64,000 bases of DNA from DASUSH01 sp963785155 (GCA_963785155.1 CAWAUB010000003.1:84592-148591), one strand, 5' to 3'; positions 25,349-34,108 are shown, counted from the stretch's first letter. The notes: generated by a model not told the origin, from the letters alone. A program made the numbers and translations.

Positions 25349-26812
25349 TCACCAGCGCGAGGTGATGACCTTCTTGCGCGTGTAGAACTCGACCGCGTCG
25401 GTCCCGTTCGCGTGCAGGTCGCCGTCGCAGGAGTCCTTCCAACCGGCGAATGGGAACCAGGCGACCGGAGCGGGGACGCCGATGTTGACGCCGAGCATGC
25501 CGGCCTCGACGCGACGCTGGTACTCGCGCACCGCGGCGCCGGAGCCGGTGAAGATCGCCCCGGCGTTGCCATAACGCGAGCCGTTGACGAATTCGAGCGC
25601 GTCGTCCAGGTCGGCTGCGCGGACGAGAGCGAGCACCGGGCCAAAGATTTCCTCGCGGGCCAGCTCCGACTCGCGGTCGGCGGTTTCGACGAGGGTGGGT
25701 CCCAGGGTCGTGCCGGCCTCACCGCCGCCGACGCGGCCATCGAGAACCAGCTCGCCGCCCGCCTCGATCGCCGTTCCGACCGCCGCCTCGGCCCGCTCGC
25801 GCGCCTCCGGCGAGACCATCGGGCAGACGTCGGTGCCGGCGTCGGCGCCCGGACCGGAGACGAGCTTGGCGGCGGCCTTCGAGAGCGCCTCGCGCACCTC
25901 GTCCTGGCGCCCGTCGTCGCCGACGACGACGCAGACCGAGCCGGCCAGGCAGCGCTGCCCTGCGGCTCCGAAGGCCGAGCCCATGATCGCGGGAACGGCC
26001 TGGTCGAGGTCGGCATCGGGCATGACGACGAGCGAGTTCTTCGCGCCCCCGAGCGCCTGCGAGCGCTTCCCGGTCTCCGCGCAGCGGGTCGCGATGATCC
26101 GGGCGGTCGAGGCCTGGCCGACGAACGAGACCGCGTCGACCTCGGGGTGCTCAAGCAATGCCTCGACCGCGGGGCGGTCGCCGTGGACGAGGTTCGCGAT
26201 TCCGGGCGGGAAGGCCCCGGTCGCCTCGAGCAACTCGAAGATCCGCTCGGAGGGCAGCGGGTCGCGCTCGGAGGGCTTCATCACCAAGGCGTTGCCCGTC
26301 GCCAGCGCGAACGGCAGGAACCAGAGCGGGATCATCGCGGGGAAGTTGAACGGGGTGATCGCGGCGACCACGCCGACCGGCTGGCGGACCATCTCGACGT
26401 CCACTCCGCGCGCGACGCCCTCCAGGGTCTCGCCCTTGAGCAGGTGGGGGATCGCCGCGGCGGCCTCGACGGACTCGATCCCCCGGCCGACTTCGCCGTC
26501 GGCGTCGGCGAGCGTCTTGCCCATGTCGGCGGTGACCAGCGCCGCGATCTCGGACCGATGCTCGACCAGCGCCTCGCGGAGGGCGAGCACGGCGCGGGCG
26601 CGCTCCTGTGGCGGCGTCTCCGCCCACTCCGGCTGAGCGGCGCGAGCGGCGCTAACTGCGGCGTCCACTGCGCCGGCACCGGACCGGGGCACGAGCGCGG
26701 TCAGCTCGCCGCTCGCCGGGTCCCGATCCTCGAGCGTGCCCTCGTCCGCCGCCTCGACCCACGAGCCGGCGACGAAGTTCCGAAGCGTCCGTGCTTGTGC
26801 TGCGACAGCCAC
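25349..26812 (-). CDS. mmsA: CoA-acylating methylmalonate-semialdehyde dehydrogenase
   Basis: 487 residues of the aldehyde dehydrogenase superfamily. The catalytic cysteine is C288 in GQRCLAGS; the NAD-binding TPFNFPAMIP and the LGGAKNS segment are present. The C-terminal FPFAGWKDSCDGDLHANG, then FYTRKKVITSRW, is the fingerprint of the CoA-dependent MmsA/IolA type. It converts methylmalonate semialdehyde (valine, thymine or inositol degradation) to propionyl-CoA. The cupin gene is divergent by 38 bp. No valine-pathway operon surrounds it except the nearby crotonase. Confidence 0.92.
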   Translation of the reverse strand: MAVAAQARTLRNFVAGSWVEAADEGTLEDRDPASGELTALVPRSGAGAVDAAVSAARAAQPEWAETPPQERARAVLALREALVEHRSEIAALVTADMGKTLADADGEVGRGIESVEAAAAIPHLLKGETLEGVARGVDVEMVRQPVGVVAAITPFNFPAMIPLWFLPFALATGNALVMKPSERDPLPSERIFELLEATGAFPPGIANLVHGDRPAVEALLEHPEVDAVSFVGQASTARIIATRCAETGKRSQALGGAKNSLVVMPDADLDQAVPAIMGSAFGAAGQRCLAGSVCVVVGDDGRQDEVREALSKAAAKLVSGPGADAGTDVCPMVSPEARERAEAAVGTAIEAGGELVLDGRVGGGEAGTTLGPTLVETADRESELAREEIFGPVLALVRAADLDDALEFVNGSRYGNAGAIFTGSGAAVREYQRRVEAGMLGVNIGVPAPVAWFPFAGWKDSCDGDLHANGTDAVEFYTRKKVITSRW

Positions 26813-26850
26813 CGGTAATCGAGTGTAAAGGCGGGTATGAGCTCAGGGTC

Positions 26851-27378
26851 GTGAAAGAGGCCGAGGTCAAAGAGACGGAAACCGGCAAGGTCGTCGAGGG
26901 CGACGGCTGGTTCGTCCTCAACCTCTCCGAGGCGAGCTGGGAGCTGAATCCGGATCACGGCCGGTGGTGCCGGTTCGAGAGCGACGAGGTGCCGTTCGGC
27001 CAGTACGCATTCAACGTCCACGTGGTCGAGCCCGGGCAGGCGAGCGCCCGCTACCACGCCGAGTCAGACCAGGAGGGCTTCCTCGTTCTCGCCGGTGAAT
27101 GCCTGGCGATCGTCGAGGGGGAGGAGCGCCCGCTCCGGCAGTGGGATTACCTGCATTGCCCGCCCTGGACCGAGCACATCTTCGTCGGCGCGGGCGACGG
27201 GCCCTGCGCGATCCTCATGACCGGCGCGCGCTCTCCGGACCAGTCCACCCACTACCCGGTCAACGACGTGGCGGCCCGGCACGGCGCCTCGGTCAGCGAG
27301 GCAACCGACGATCCCGAGGAGGCCTACGCGGGCCTCGCCAGGGAGACCACGCGGGTCCGCTCGCCATGGCCCCTCTAG
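26851..27378 (+). CDS. Cupin-domain protein
   Basis: 175 residues from a GTG at 26851. The cupin motif 1 is seen as VVEPGQASARYHAESDQEGFLVLAGE, and motif 2 as PPWTEHIFVGAG with conserved His. The protein would bind a metal and could be an isomerase, dioxygenase or sugar-binding protein. It overlaps the end of the intradiol dioxygenase gene tail-to-tail by 4 nt. Confidence 0.85.
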   Translation: MKEAEVKETETGKVVEGDGWFVLNLSEASWELNPDHGRWCRFESDEVPFGQYAFNVHVVEPGQASARYHAESDQEGFLVLAGECLAIVEGEERPLRQWDYLHCPPWTEHIFVGAGDGPCAILMTGARSPDQSTHYPVNDVAARHGASVSEATDDPEEAYAGLARETTRVRSPWPL

Positions 27379-28047
27379 GCCGTCTCCACATCGAAGGAGA
27401 TCGTGCCCAGGTAGCCGTCGCCGTCCTCGGCCATCGCCAGCATGAGTGACTCGTCGAAGATGCCGTCGTTCGCGTTGGTGACGGTGCGGCCGGACGAGAC
27501 GTACGGAGCCTGGGCGAAGACCTCGTCGGACAGCTCGTCGGGGAAGTAGAGCTGGGTGGTCAGGACGGTCTGCTTGTCGACGTGCACCTTGGCGTGGATG
27601 TGGGTGGTGCGGCCCGGGTACCAACCGGGATAGATCGTCTTGAACTCGACGATGCCGTCGCGATCGGTGACCTGGGCGCCGCGAAGAAAGGTCTCGCCGG
27701 CGCCGTCCTCGAACCCGGAGTACGTGCCGCCGGCATCGGCGTGCCAGATGTCGACGACGGCGTTCTCGAGTGCCTCGCAAGCGTCCGCACCACGAACCCG
27801 AACGGCCAGCCGCAGCGGCACGCCCTGGCGGTCCTCGCGGATGTCGCTGCGGATCGAGTCGACGTCGAAGTAGTAGGGACCCTCGGTCTCTTCGGCGGTC
27901 AGCGTGCAGGCCGAGGATCTCGTCGAACCGCTCGGCGCGGGTCGTCGTCGCGCTATCGGCCCCGCACGCCGCGAGCAGCGCTCCGAGGCTCACCGATCCC
28001 ATGCCGGCAAGTGCCTGTCTTCGATTCAGCTTCGGTTCAGAGCCCAT
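27375..28047 (-). CDS. Exported intradiol ring-cleavage dioxygenase-like protein, one frameshift
   Basis: The ATG at 28047 begins a twin-arginine-like lipoprotein leader (NRRQALAGMGSVSLGALLAAC). After the ERFDEIL segment the frame changes near 27908. The next frame reads ACTLTAEETEGPYYFDVDSIRSD, the usual start of intradiol dioxygenases, and continues to 27375 with VVDIWHADAGGTYSGF and YPGWYPGRTTHIHAKVH (Tyr and His iron ligands). The enzyme would cleave a catechol-like ring outside the membrane or on a bound substrate. It overlaps the upstream crotonase gene by 11 nt. Confidence 0.85.
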
Positions 28048-28840
28048 GGTTCGGCCATTCGGGCGTCTCGCCGCGCTTGAACGCGCCGGCGCCGATCGAC
28101 TGCGAGTCGCGCCGGGCGAACATGGAGTAACAGGCCTCGGCCTCCTGGCGCAGCTGCTCCTCGTAGGTCCGGCCGACGTTGCGGACCATCGTCTCCTTGT
28201 CGGAGCGGATCGCGCCCTGGGGCAGCTCGGCGATCTGGTGGGCCAGCTCGACCGCCCGCTCCAGCGACTTGCCCTCGGGCACCACCTCGTTCGCGAGGCC
28301 GATCCGCAGGGCCTCCTCGGCGTCGACGGGCCGGCCGGTGACGATCATCTCCATCGCTCGGCCGTAGCCGACGACGAGCGGCAGCCGCACCGTCATCCCG
28401 TCGCCGGCGACGATGTTCCAGCGCCGCTCGAGCGCGCCAAAGACCGCGTTCTCGGCGACGATTCGGATGTCGGCGAGGAGTGCGTTCTCCAGCCCGGCGG
28501 CGACCGCCCAGCCATTGACGGCGGCGATCACCGGCTTGATCACGTCGACCTTGCGCGTGTAGCCGCATTCGCCCGGGGTGTTCATGATCGAGGTCTTGAA
28601 CTCGTCCCACTCGGGCTTCTCCAGGTCGGCGGCATCCTGGAGGTCCCAGCCGGCGCAGAAGGCGTCGCCGCGCCCCGTGATCACGAGCACGAAGGCCCCG
28701 TCGTCGTCGCGAAAACGCTGCCACGCGTGGTGCAGCTCGGAGTTCATCTCGCGGCTGACCGCGTTGCGCTGATCGGGCCGGTCGTAGGTCAGGACGGTGA
28801 CCGGGCCGTCGGTCTCGTAGCTCAACGTGTTGTATTCCAT
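28037..28840 (-). CDS. Enoyl-CoA hydratase/isomerase family protein
   Basis: 267 residues from an ATG with GGGAGGAAC just upstream. The crotonase signatures are GDAFCAGWDLQD and VNGWAVAAGLENALLADIRIVAENAVFG. The acidic residue after AVFGALERR is where the catalytic Glu normally lies. It is downstream of a 9-bp gap with the divergent WS/DGAT gene and upstream of the dioxygenase. Substrate not inferred. Confidence 0.92.
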   Translation of the reverse strand: MEYNTLSYETDGPVTVLTYDRPDQRNAVSREMNSELHHAWQRFRDDDGAFVLVITGRGDAFCAGWDLQDAADLEKPEWDEFKTSIMNTPGECGYTRKVDVIKPVIAAVNGWAVAAGLENALLADIRIVAENAVFGALERRWNIVAGDGMTVRLPLVVGYGRAMEMIVTGRPVDAEEALRIGLANEVVPEGKSLERAVELAHQIAELPQGAIRSDKETMVRNVGRTYEEQLRQEAEACYSMFARRDSQSIGAGAFKRGETPEWPNHGL

Positions 28841-28849
28841 GTTCCTCCC

Positions 28850-30244
28850 TTGGAACGACTCTCATTTGACGACGCGCAGATCCTCCGCCTCGAAACCGAG
28901 GCGATCAAGGGCCACACCCTGAAGGTCCTGATCGTCGGACCGCGGCCCGGTGGGCCGCTGACTGCCGACGATCTTCGTAAATCCGTCGCGTCGCGCGTCC
29001 ATCGCGAGCCGAGAGCGCGCCGCCGAGTGGTCTTCCCAGCGGGCTCGGTCGCCGATCCCTCCTGGGCCGACGATCCCGAGTTCGACATCGCGAACCACGT
29101 CGGTGAGGTCGAGGTCCCGGAGCCGGTCGACGGCCAGGGGCTGCTCGAGGCCGCGTCCCGCCTGTTCGAGCAGCGGCTCGACCACGAGCGGCCCCTGTGG
29201 CGGATCGACGTGGTGCCGATGCAGGGGGACCACGCCGGGCTGGTGATGAGGTTCCACCACGCCCTCGCCGACGGGATCACCTCGATGATCGCCGCGGGCG
29301 AGCTTGTCTGGGACACGGAGCCGGATCCGCCGCCGGAGGAACCGGGGGAGTGGGAGCCGGCGCCGGAGCCGAGCGCGCTCGACGCCGCCGGCGCGACTGT
29401 GCGCAAGCGGATCGGCGAGGTCCCCGGCGCGGTCGCCGGAACCCTGAAGGGCGCCGGCGACCCCTCGAAGTGGGCGGCGGGCGCACGCGAGGTGGCGAAG
29501 CTGCCGGCCACGGTCGCGCGCGAGCTGCTCCCGCTCGGAGGAACGAGCGTGCTCGACCGCAAGATCGGCCCGCGGCGCGAGGTCGCCGCGGCATGGCTCG
29601 ACATGGACGAGCTGAAGGGCGTCGCGCACCTCGGCACCACGCGGCTCGGCACGCACGTCACGCTCAACGACGTCCTGCTGGCGGTCGTCGCCGGCGGACT
29701 GCGGGACTGGCTGAGCGCGCAGGGCGGCGGGTCTCGCGGAGCCCTGCGGGCCCAGGTACCCGTCAGCCTGCACGGCCGCGAGGGCGACGAGGGGCTCGGC
29801 AACCGCGACTCCTTCCTGAACGTCGACCTGCGCCTGGACATCGCCGATCCGTTCGAGCGGCTGCGCGTGATCAACGCCGAGACGACGACGCGCAAGGAGG
29901 CCGGCGACCCGGAGGAGCTCTACGACTTCTTCCACGCCGTCTCCCGCTTCAAGCCGCTCTACCGCGGCGTAACCAGGCTTGCCTCCGGCCCCCGGGACTT
30001 CGCGGTCTCGATCTCGAATGTGCCCGGGCCGAAGGACGCGGTCTACGTGCTCGGCGCGAAGGCCGCGGGGTTTCTCTCGGTCGCCGAGCCCGCCGATCGC
30101 CACGCGCTGCGGGTCTCCGCCGTCTCCTATGCGGGCGCGCTCGCCATCGGGCTTGCCAGTGACCCGGACGCCGTCACCGGCATCGGCGACCTCGCCGACG
30201 CGATCGAGAAGTCCGCGGCCGACCTGGCCGTGGCACTTGCATAG
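28850..30244 (+). CDS. Wax ester synthase/diacylglycerol O-acyltransferase (WS/DGAT)
   Basis: 464 residues, most likely from a TTG at 28850, because MERLSFDDAQILRLE is the typical WS/DGAT N-terminus. The catalytic HHxxxDG is seen as HHALADG (H136, H137, D141). The late ISNVPGPKDAVYVLGAKA is the second conserved block. It makes triacylglycerol or wax ester from acyl-CoA at the membrane or lipid-droplet surface. No Shine-Dalgarno is possible in the 9-bp gap except inside the divergent gene's own start region. Confidence 0.94.
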   Translation: MERLSFDDAQILRLETEAIKGHTLKVLIVGPRPGGPLTADDLRKSVASRVHREPRARRRVVFPAGSVADPSWADDPEFDIANHVGEVEVPEPVDGQGLLEAASRLFEQRLDHERPLWRIDVVPMQGDHAGLVMRFHHALADGITSMIAAGELVWDTEPDPPPEEPGEWEPAPEPSALDAAGATVRKRIGEVPGAVAGTLKGAGDPSKWAAGAREVAKLPATVARELLPLGGTSVLDRKIGPRREVAAAWLDMDELKGVAHLGTTRLGTHVTLNDVLLAVVAGGLRDWLSAQGGGSRGALRAQVPVSLHGREGDEGLGNRDSFLNVDLRLDIADPFERLRVINAETTTRKEAGDPEELYDFFHAVSRFKPLYRGVTRLASGPRDFAVSISNVPGPKDAVYVLGAKAAGFLSVAEPADRHALRVSAVSYAGALAIGLASDPDAVTGIGDLADAIEKSAADLAVALA

Positions 30245-30254
30245 GATCGGAGCG

Positions 30255-30713
30255 ATGGTCGAAGCTGGCGAAACCGCCCCTGATTTCACGCTGCCGAACC
30301 AGGACGGCGAGGACGTCAGCCTCGCCGAGCTGCGGGGCGGCCCGGTGGTCCTCTACTTCTACCCGCGAGCGGATACCCCGGGATGCACAACTCAGGCCTG
30401 CGGTGTCCGCGACCACGCGCCGGACTACGACGCCGCCGGCGCGACCGTGCTCGGCGTATCCCCGGACACCGTGAAGAAGGTGAAGGCCTTTCACGAGAAG
30501 CAGGGCCTGAACTTCGACCTGCTCGCCGACGAGGACCACGCGATCGCCGAGCTCTACGGGGTCTGGGTCGAGAAGAACATGTACGGCAAGAAGTACTGGG
30601 GCAACGAGCGGACCACGTTCGTGATCGACGCCGGCGGCAAGGTCACCGACGTCCTGCGCAAGGTGAAGCCCGCGCAGCACGACGACCAGGTCCTCGCGGC
30701 TCTCGACGCGTGA
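30255..30713 (+). CDS. bcp: Thioredoxin-dependent peroxiredoxin, BCP type
   Basis: 152 residues from an ATG. FYPRADTPGCTTQACGVRD holds the peroxidatic Cys44 and a second Cys49, the typical BCP spacing of five residues. The GNERTTFVIDAGG region contains the conserved Arg. It reduces peroxides using thioredoxin. It follows the WS/DGAT by 10 bp and overlaps the Nudix gene by GTGA, so the three may be one unit protecting lipid stores. Confidence 0.95.
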   Translation: MVEAGETAPDFTLPNQDGEDVSLAELRGGPVVLYFYPRADTPGCTTQACGVRDHAPDYDAAGATVLGVSPDTVKKVKAFHEKQGLNFDLLADEDHAIAELYGVWVEKNMYGKKYWGNERTTFVIDAGGKVTDVLRKVKPAQHDDQVLAALDA

Positions 30714-31114
30714 GCGACGAGATCCGGGCGGCCGGTGGCGTCGTCGTGCGCGACGGCGACGGCGGGCCCGAGGTGGCGGTGGTCCACCGTCCCAAGTACG
30801 ACGACTGGTCGTTGCCGAAGGGCAAGCTCGACCCGGGGGAGGGGTGGGAGGAGGCGGCGCTGCGCGAGGTCGCGGAGGAGACCGGCCTGGAGTGCGAACT
30901 CGGGGCGGAACTGACCGCAATCGAATACCACGATCGCAAGGGCCGCCCCAAGCGGGTGCGGTGGTGGGCGATGACCGCGCTCCCGGGACCGGACCGGTTC
31001 ACGCCCAACGCGGAGGTGGACGAGTTGCGCTGGGTCCCCGTCGGCGAAGCCGAGGGCCTACTGGACTACGAGCACGACAGCGACCTGGTCGGCGAGGCGC
31101 TCAGGGAACGCTAA
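30710..31114 (+). CDS. Nudix hydrolase
   Basis: 134 residues from a GTG overlapping the peroxiredoxin stop. The Nudix box GKLDPGEGWEEAALREVAEETGLE occupies residues 38-61 with the REVAEE metal site intact. The small size and VVHRPKYDDWSLPKGK start resemble MutT/Ap4A-type hydrolases. Substrate unknown. It converges with the Cache-domain gene, overlapping 14 nt. Confidence 0.95.
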   Translation: MSDEIRAAGGVVVRDGDGGPEVAVVHRPKYDDWSLPKGKLDPGEGWEEAALREVAEETGLECELGAELTAIEYHDRKGRPKRVRWWAMTALPGPDRFTPNAEVDELRWVPVGEAEGLLDYEHDSDLVGEALRER

Positions 31115-31847
31115 CGGCCACGTGCCACTCGCCGTCGGAAAGGGGCACGGTTCCCCATGCGGTGTGAAGCGGATTGCCCGCCAGGGTGAACTTGCCGTGG
31201 CCGAAGTCGTCGCCGAGGATCGCCTTCGCCAGCTTGCCGCCGCCGATGTTGGTCCCGTTGGGGGTGTCGATCTCCCCGGCTCGCGCGAGCACGGTCCCGT
31301 GGTCGTCGAGGACCAGCGAATCGGCGGCCTTTTTCGAGTGCCGCCGCGCGACCCTGTCGCCGAGCCAGGTGAGTGAGATGGGCGCGATGGTGATGCCGGT
31401 CAGCGCCCCGTCGTCGCCGAACACCGGATAGCCGACGCCGGCCGCGTTGATGCCGGTGGCGCGGCCGATCTGGAAGTCGCCGACGCCCAGGGCGCGGGTG
31501 CCGACGGTGCGTAGGAAGTAGGCCCGGTCAGCGATGTTGATGGGGGAGGGGAGCCCGGCCGAGAAGCAGTAGAGGCCGCCGTCCAGGTTCGCCGCGCCGA
31601 CTCCGGTGTAGCGCTTGTCCGCGAAGGGCGCGATCTCCGTCTGGCAGGCCGCTGCGTCCTGCGCCTGGACCGAAGGCAGGTCCGCGGCCTCGGCGAGGCT
31701 CGCCCGAGTCCCCGCGAGCACCCCGTTCAGGTCGAGGATCGTCTTCTCGGCAAGCCGCTCCGCCGTCCCGGTAGGCCCCCGAGCAGCATCAGCCGCCGCG
31801 GGGACGGCGAGACACAGGACACAGATGAGTACGAGAGCGCGTCGCAT
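31101..31847 (-). CDS. Secreted stand-alone Cache (PDC)-like sensor domain
   Basis: 248 residues with signal peptide (RRALVLICVLCLAVPAAADA). After it comes a long helix and then a Cache-like fold: AANLDGGLYCFSAG, INIADRAYFLRTVGTRALGVGDFQIGRATG and GYPVFGDDGALTGITIAPISLTWLG. This is the layout of the periplasmic sensing domain of histidine kinases and chemoreceptors. No kinase, GGDEF, HAMP or MCP part follows, and no frame break is seen. It lies 23 nt downstream of the M23 peptidase. Confidence 0.75.
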   Translation of the reverse strand: MRRALVLICVLCLAVPAAADAARGPTGTAERLAEKTILDLNGVLAGTRASLAEAADLPSVQAQDAAACQTEIAPFADKRYTGVGAANLDGGLYCFSAGLPSPINIADRAYFLRTVGTRALGVGDFQIGRATGINAAGVGYPVFGDDGALTGITIAPISLTWLGDRVARRHSKKAADSLVLDDHGTVLARAGEIDTPNGTNIGGGKLAKAILGDDFGHGKFTLAGNPLHTAWGTVPLSDGEWHVAVSVP

Positions 31848-31870
31848 GTGGGCCGCGCATTGTGCCGAAC

Positions 31871-32884
31871 TCAGCTCCAGCGGTCCCAGGCGCGCATCTT
31901 CGGCACCGGGTCCAGGAAGTCGCCGCCCTCGTACCAGCCCGGTGCCGACCAGAGCTCGAAGTGCAGGTGGCAGCCCTGCGCGTTGCCGGTCTCGCCGACG
32001 TTGCCGATCGGCTGGCCGGTGCGGACCTTGTCACCCTCCGCCAGCGGCGAGGCGTGCTGGAGGTGCATGTAGACGTAATCCTTGCCGGTGCCCTTCCCGT
32101 CGATCACGAGATAGTGGCCCGCTCCCTCCTTCTGGAAGGCCTTGAACTGGACCTTGCCCGCACGCGCCGCCTGCAGCTTGGTGCCGCAGCCGGCGAAGAC
32201 GTCCACGCCGCGGTGACCGCGCCCGTCGCCGAGGCCCGCGCCATAGGAGTGCGCCCCGCGGATCGGGAACTTGTGCTTGAAGAAGCCGGCCTCCGGCTTG
32301 CCCGCGGCGTCCTTGGTGATCGCCGCGTCGCCGTGGCGCGCTCGGACCTTGAACTTGTAGTTGCCCTGCCGAGCGAACTTCTTGCCGTCCGTGCGCCCGT
32401 TCCACGCGACGGTCCGCGTGTCGTTGGGGCGGACCCCGGTCAGCTCGAAGCGGCGGACGATCGCCGGGTCGGGCCCCTTGCGTTTGACCTGGACGATCAC
32501 GTTCCGCTTCCGCCGCCCGTCGATCTCGAATCGGAAAACGGCGTCACGGCCCTTGAACCAGGCCTTGCTCGGCTTCGCGTCGGCGCGGAGCAGTTTCAGC
32601 GGTCGTCGGCCGGGCTTGTCCTTGCCCCCGTCCCCCTTCCCGCCATCCCCCTTGCCTCCGTCGCCGTCGCCCTTCCCACCGTCGTCATCGTCATCGCCAC
32701 CGCCCGGGCCCACACCGCCGTCGCCGAGCGGCACGGGGGCGGGCTCGGCGGGCGTCTCGGCATTCGCCGCCGGCTCGATCTCGGCCGCCGGCGTCTCGCC
32801 GGTCGCCGGCTCCTGGGCAGCGGCAACTCCCGCGGTCAGAACCGCGGTCGCAACACCGGCCGAAATGGCTGCAAATCGATACAC
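31871..32884 (-). CDS. Secreted M23 family zinc peptidase (lysostaphin-like)
   Basis: 337 residues from a GTG at 32884; the longer open frame upstream would not have a proper signal peptide. The signal peptide is followed by an acidic Gly/Asp/Lys repeat linker (GGKGDGDGGKGD, residues 69-90) and a beta domain. The M23 domain follows, with HRGVDV (H224, D228), YMHLQH (H274) and HLHFE (H306, H308). It would cut peptidoglycan cross-links or act as a LytM regulator. Its 5' leader contains a hairpin and element copy 2. Confidence 0.93.
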   Translation of the reverse strand: MYRFAAISAGVATAVLTAGVAAAQEPATGETPAAEIEPAANAETPAEPAPVPLGDGGVGPGGGDDDDDGGKGDGDGGKGDGGKGDGGKDKPGRRPLKLLRADAKPSKAWFKGRDAVFRFEIDGRRKRNVIVQVKRKGPDPAIVRRFELTGVRPNDTRTVAWNGRTDGKKFARQGNYKFKVRARHGDAAITKDAAGKPEAGFFKHKFPIRGAHSYGAGLGDGRGHRGVDVFAGCGTKLQAARAGKVQFKAFQKEGAGHYLVIDGKGTGKDYVYMHLQHASPLAEGDKVRTGQPIGNVGETGNAQGCHLHFELWSAPGWYEGGDFLDPVPKMRAWDRWS

Positions 32885-32915
32885 GCTTACGAAACCCTTG
32901 CAAATCCTAAAGGTC

Positions 32916-32986
32916 GCGCTTGCAGTGGAAGGGTCGGAAGACCATCCGAACCCCCTTCGCCAGGGAACGGAGACTGCCTGCAACGC
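32916..32986 (-). promoter_or_regulatory. Possible structured leader of the M23 gene
   Basis: In the 5' region of the M23 gene, GCGCTTGCAG (32916-32925) and CTGCAACGC (32978-32986) can pair with one bulge around about 52 nt that contain further small hairpins. It lies between the inverted-repeat element and the GTG start. M23-type hydrolases are often under leader control in actinobacteria, but no riboswitch consensus was recognised here. Confidence 0.3.
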
Positions 32987-32994
32987 TGAAGAGC

Positions 32995-33250
32995 CGAGGG
33001 ACGAAACCGCGCTGGGCGCGTCGCGAGGCGCCTAGGTCGCGGGCATGAAGGGAAAGGGATGGAGGCCGTGGCGAGTTAGGTCCGGATATGACCCTTTTCT
33101 CGCCACGGCGGTCCCAAAACCAGGTCGCGAAGTCACCGAACTCAGCGCACGAAAGTCGCGCAAGAAGTCACCAGACCCGCCAATCCACCCTCCCTACAAG
33201 CCCGCGACCTCTGCGCCTTGCGTCGCGGACTCGGCGCTCCCGTCCCTTCG
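32995..33250. repeat. Long inverted-repeat element, copy 2
   Basis: The left end CGAGGGACGAAACCGCGC continues into GCGTCGCGAGGCGCC and AGGTCGCGGGCATGAAGGG. The reverse complement of the right end begins CGAAGGGACGGGAGCGCC and continues through AAGGCGC, AGGTCGCGGGC and TTGTAGGG. The interior has one 45-nt hairpin (33065-33109) and the shared blocks GCACGAAA, CGCGCAAGA, GTCACC and CTCCCTACAAGCCC. With the M23 leader it fills the 33,885-bp-free gap between 32,885 and 33,264; no gene is seen. Confidence 0.85.
33065..33109. repeat. Internal 45-nt hairpin of element copy 2
   Basis: GCCGTGGCGAG pairs with CTCGCCACGGC, and the loop contains GGTC-CGGATAT-GACC, a second short stem. Position and length match the hairpin at 25167-25211 while the stem sequence differs at paired positions. 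Confidence 0.85.
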
Positions 33251-33264
33251 GGGAACCGCCGTGC

Positions 33265-33642
33265 CTACAGCGGCTGGCGGCCCCCGAAGCCGGACTCGAG
33301 GTCGTGCCAGTACTCGATCTCGTCTTCGCCGAACTCCCAGCAGAGGTAGACCTCCTCGCCGTCCATCACCGTGGGGAAGTCGATCAGGCCGCGGTCGACG
33401 TCGCGGACGACGATCCCGGCCTGGCTGAGCGCCTCGAGCAGCCGCCGCACCTGGAGGAACGCTTCGCCGACCTGCTTGCCCGGGTCGCCGCCGCCGTTCG
33501 TGGCGGAGGCCTCGGTGAGCAGTTCGCGGGCCTCGTCGTCGAGCAACTCGTTCTTGGCGTCGCGCAGCTTGTGCAGCATCGGCGTGATCCGGTCGAGCAG
33601 GGCGTTCGCCTCCTCGACCGTGAAGTGGCGATCGTGGATCAC
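33265..33642 (-). CDS. DUF2203-family protein
   Basis: 125 residues from a GTG at 33642. The N-terminus HFTVEEANALLDRITPML and the C-terminal GLIDFPTVMDGEEVYLCWEFGEDEIEYWHD are diagnostic of the DUF2203 family of small bacterial proteins. A charged helical middle (AKNELLDDEARELLTEA) joins the two. The function is not known; the ending is rich in aromatic and acidic residues. It is 16 nt downstream of the EVE gene. Confidence 0.88.
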   Translation of the reverse strand: MIHDRHFTVEEANALLDRITPMLHKLRDAKNELLDDEARELLTEASATNGGGDPGKQVGEAFLQVRRLLEALSQAGIVVRDVDRGLIDFPTVMDGEEVYLCWEFGEDEIEYWHDLESGFGGRQPL

Positions 33643-33658
33643 GTGGGCCTCAGCGCGG

Positions 33659-34108
33659 TCAGGCGGGGACCGCGGCCTGAATCCGCGACCGCAGCAGCTC
33701 GGCGTCCGCCTCGCCGACGGTGCGCAGCTGGCCCTGGAAGGCGAGGTGCCAGTGCTCGAGCGGCCACTTGGAAACATGCTCGAGCTTGTCGACCAACTCC
33801 TCGGCCGGGAGGAAGTCGTCCTCGTCGAGGATCGTCACCGGTTCCGCGTCAACACGCCATGGATACGGCTCGGGGTACTTCTTCTTGCCCTGCGGCCAGA
33901 TCGGCTCGCGGTCCTCGAACATCTCGGACGTGACCCGGGCGATGCCGCCGAACGCCTGCAGGCCGGTCACGTAGAAGACGATCTCGTCGCCGGGCTCGAA
34001 CTCGGCCGCCTGGTTGCGGCGGCGCTCCTTGAAGCCGATCACGTCGAAGCCGCGCTCGACGTTGATGCGGAAGTTCTCCACGCCGCCGGTGAGGATCCAG
34101 GTCGCCAT
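33659..34108 (-). CDS. EVE-domain protein (PUA-like)
   Basis: 149 residues. ATWILTGGVENFRIN, FEPGDEIVFYVTGLQAFGGIARV and the C-terminal W/F-rich part match EVE domains, which use a PUA-like fold to bind modified bases in DNA or RNA. Aromatic residues for a base cage are present (W in PWRV, HWHLAF). No endonuclease domain is fused. It could act in modified-base recognition or nucleic-acid metabolism. Confidence 0.85.
   Translation of the reverse strand: MATWILTGGVENFRINVERGFDVIGFKERRRNQAAEFEPGDEIVFYVTGLQAFGGIARVTSEMFEDREPIWPQGKKKYPEPYPWRVDAEPVTILDEDDFLPAEELVDKLEHVSKWPLEHWHLAFQGQLRTVGEADAELLRSRIQAAVPA

Noticed and set aside
27770..28849. A long plus-strand open frame running into the WS/DGAT gene
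   Set aside because: The part before 28850 is antisense to the crotonase and dioxygenase genes and has no protein-like features. The WS/DGAT family start fits the TTG at 28850.
32900..33000. A c-di-AMP (ydaO-type) riboswitch before the M23 gene
   Set aside because: The gene type would fit, but I could not find the conserved core sequences; only a generic hairpin is visible. A covariance search with the ydaO family model would decide.
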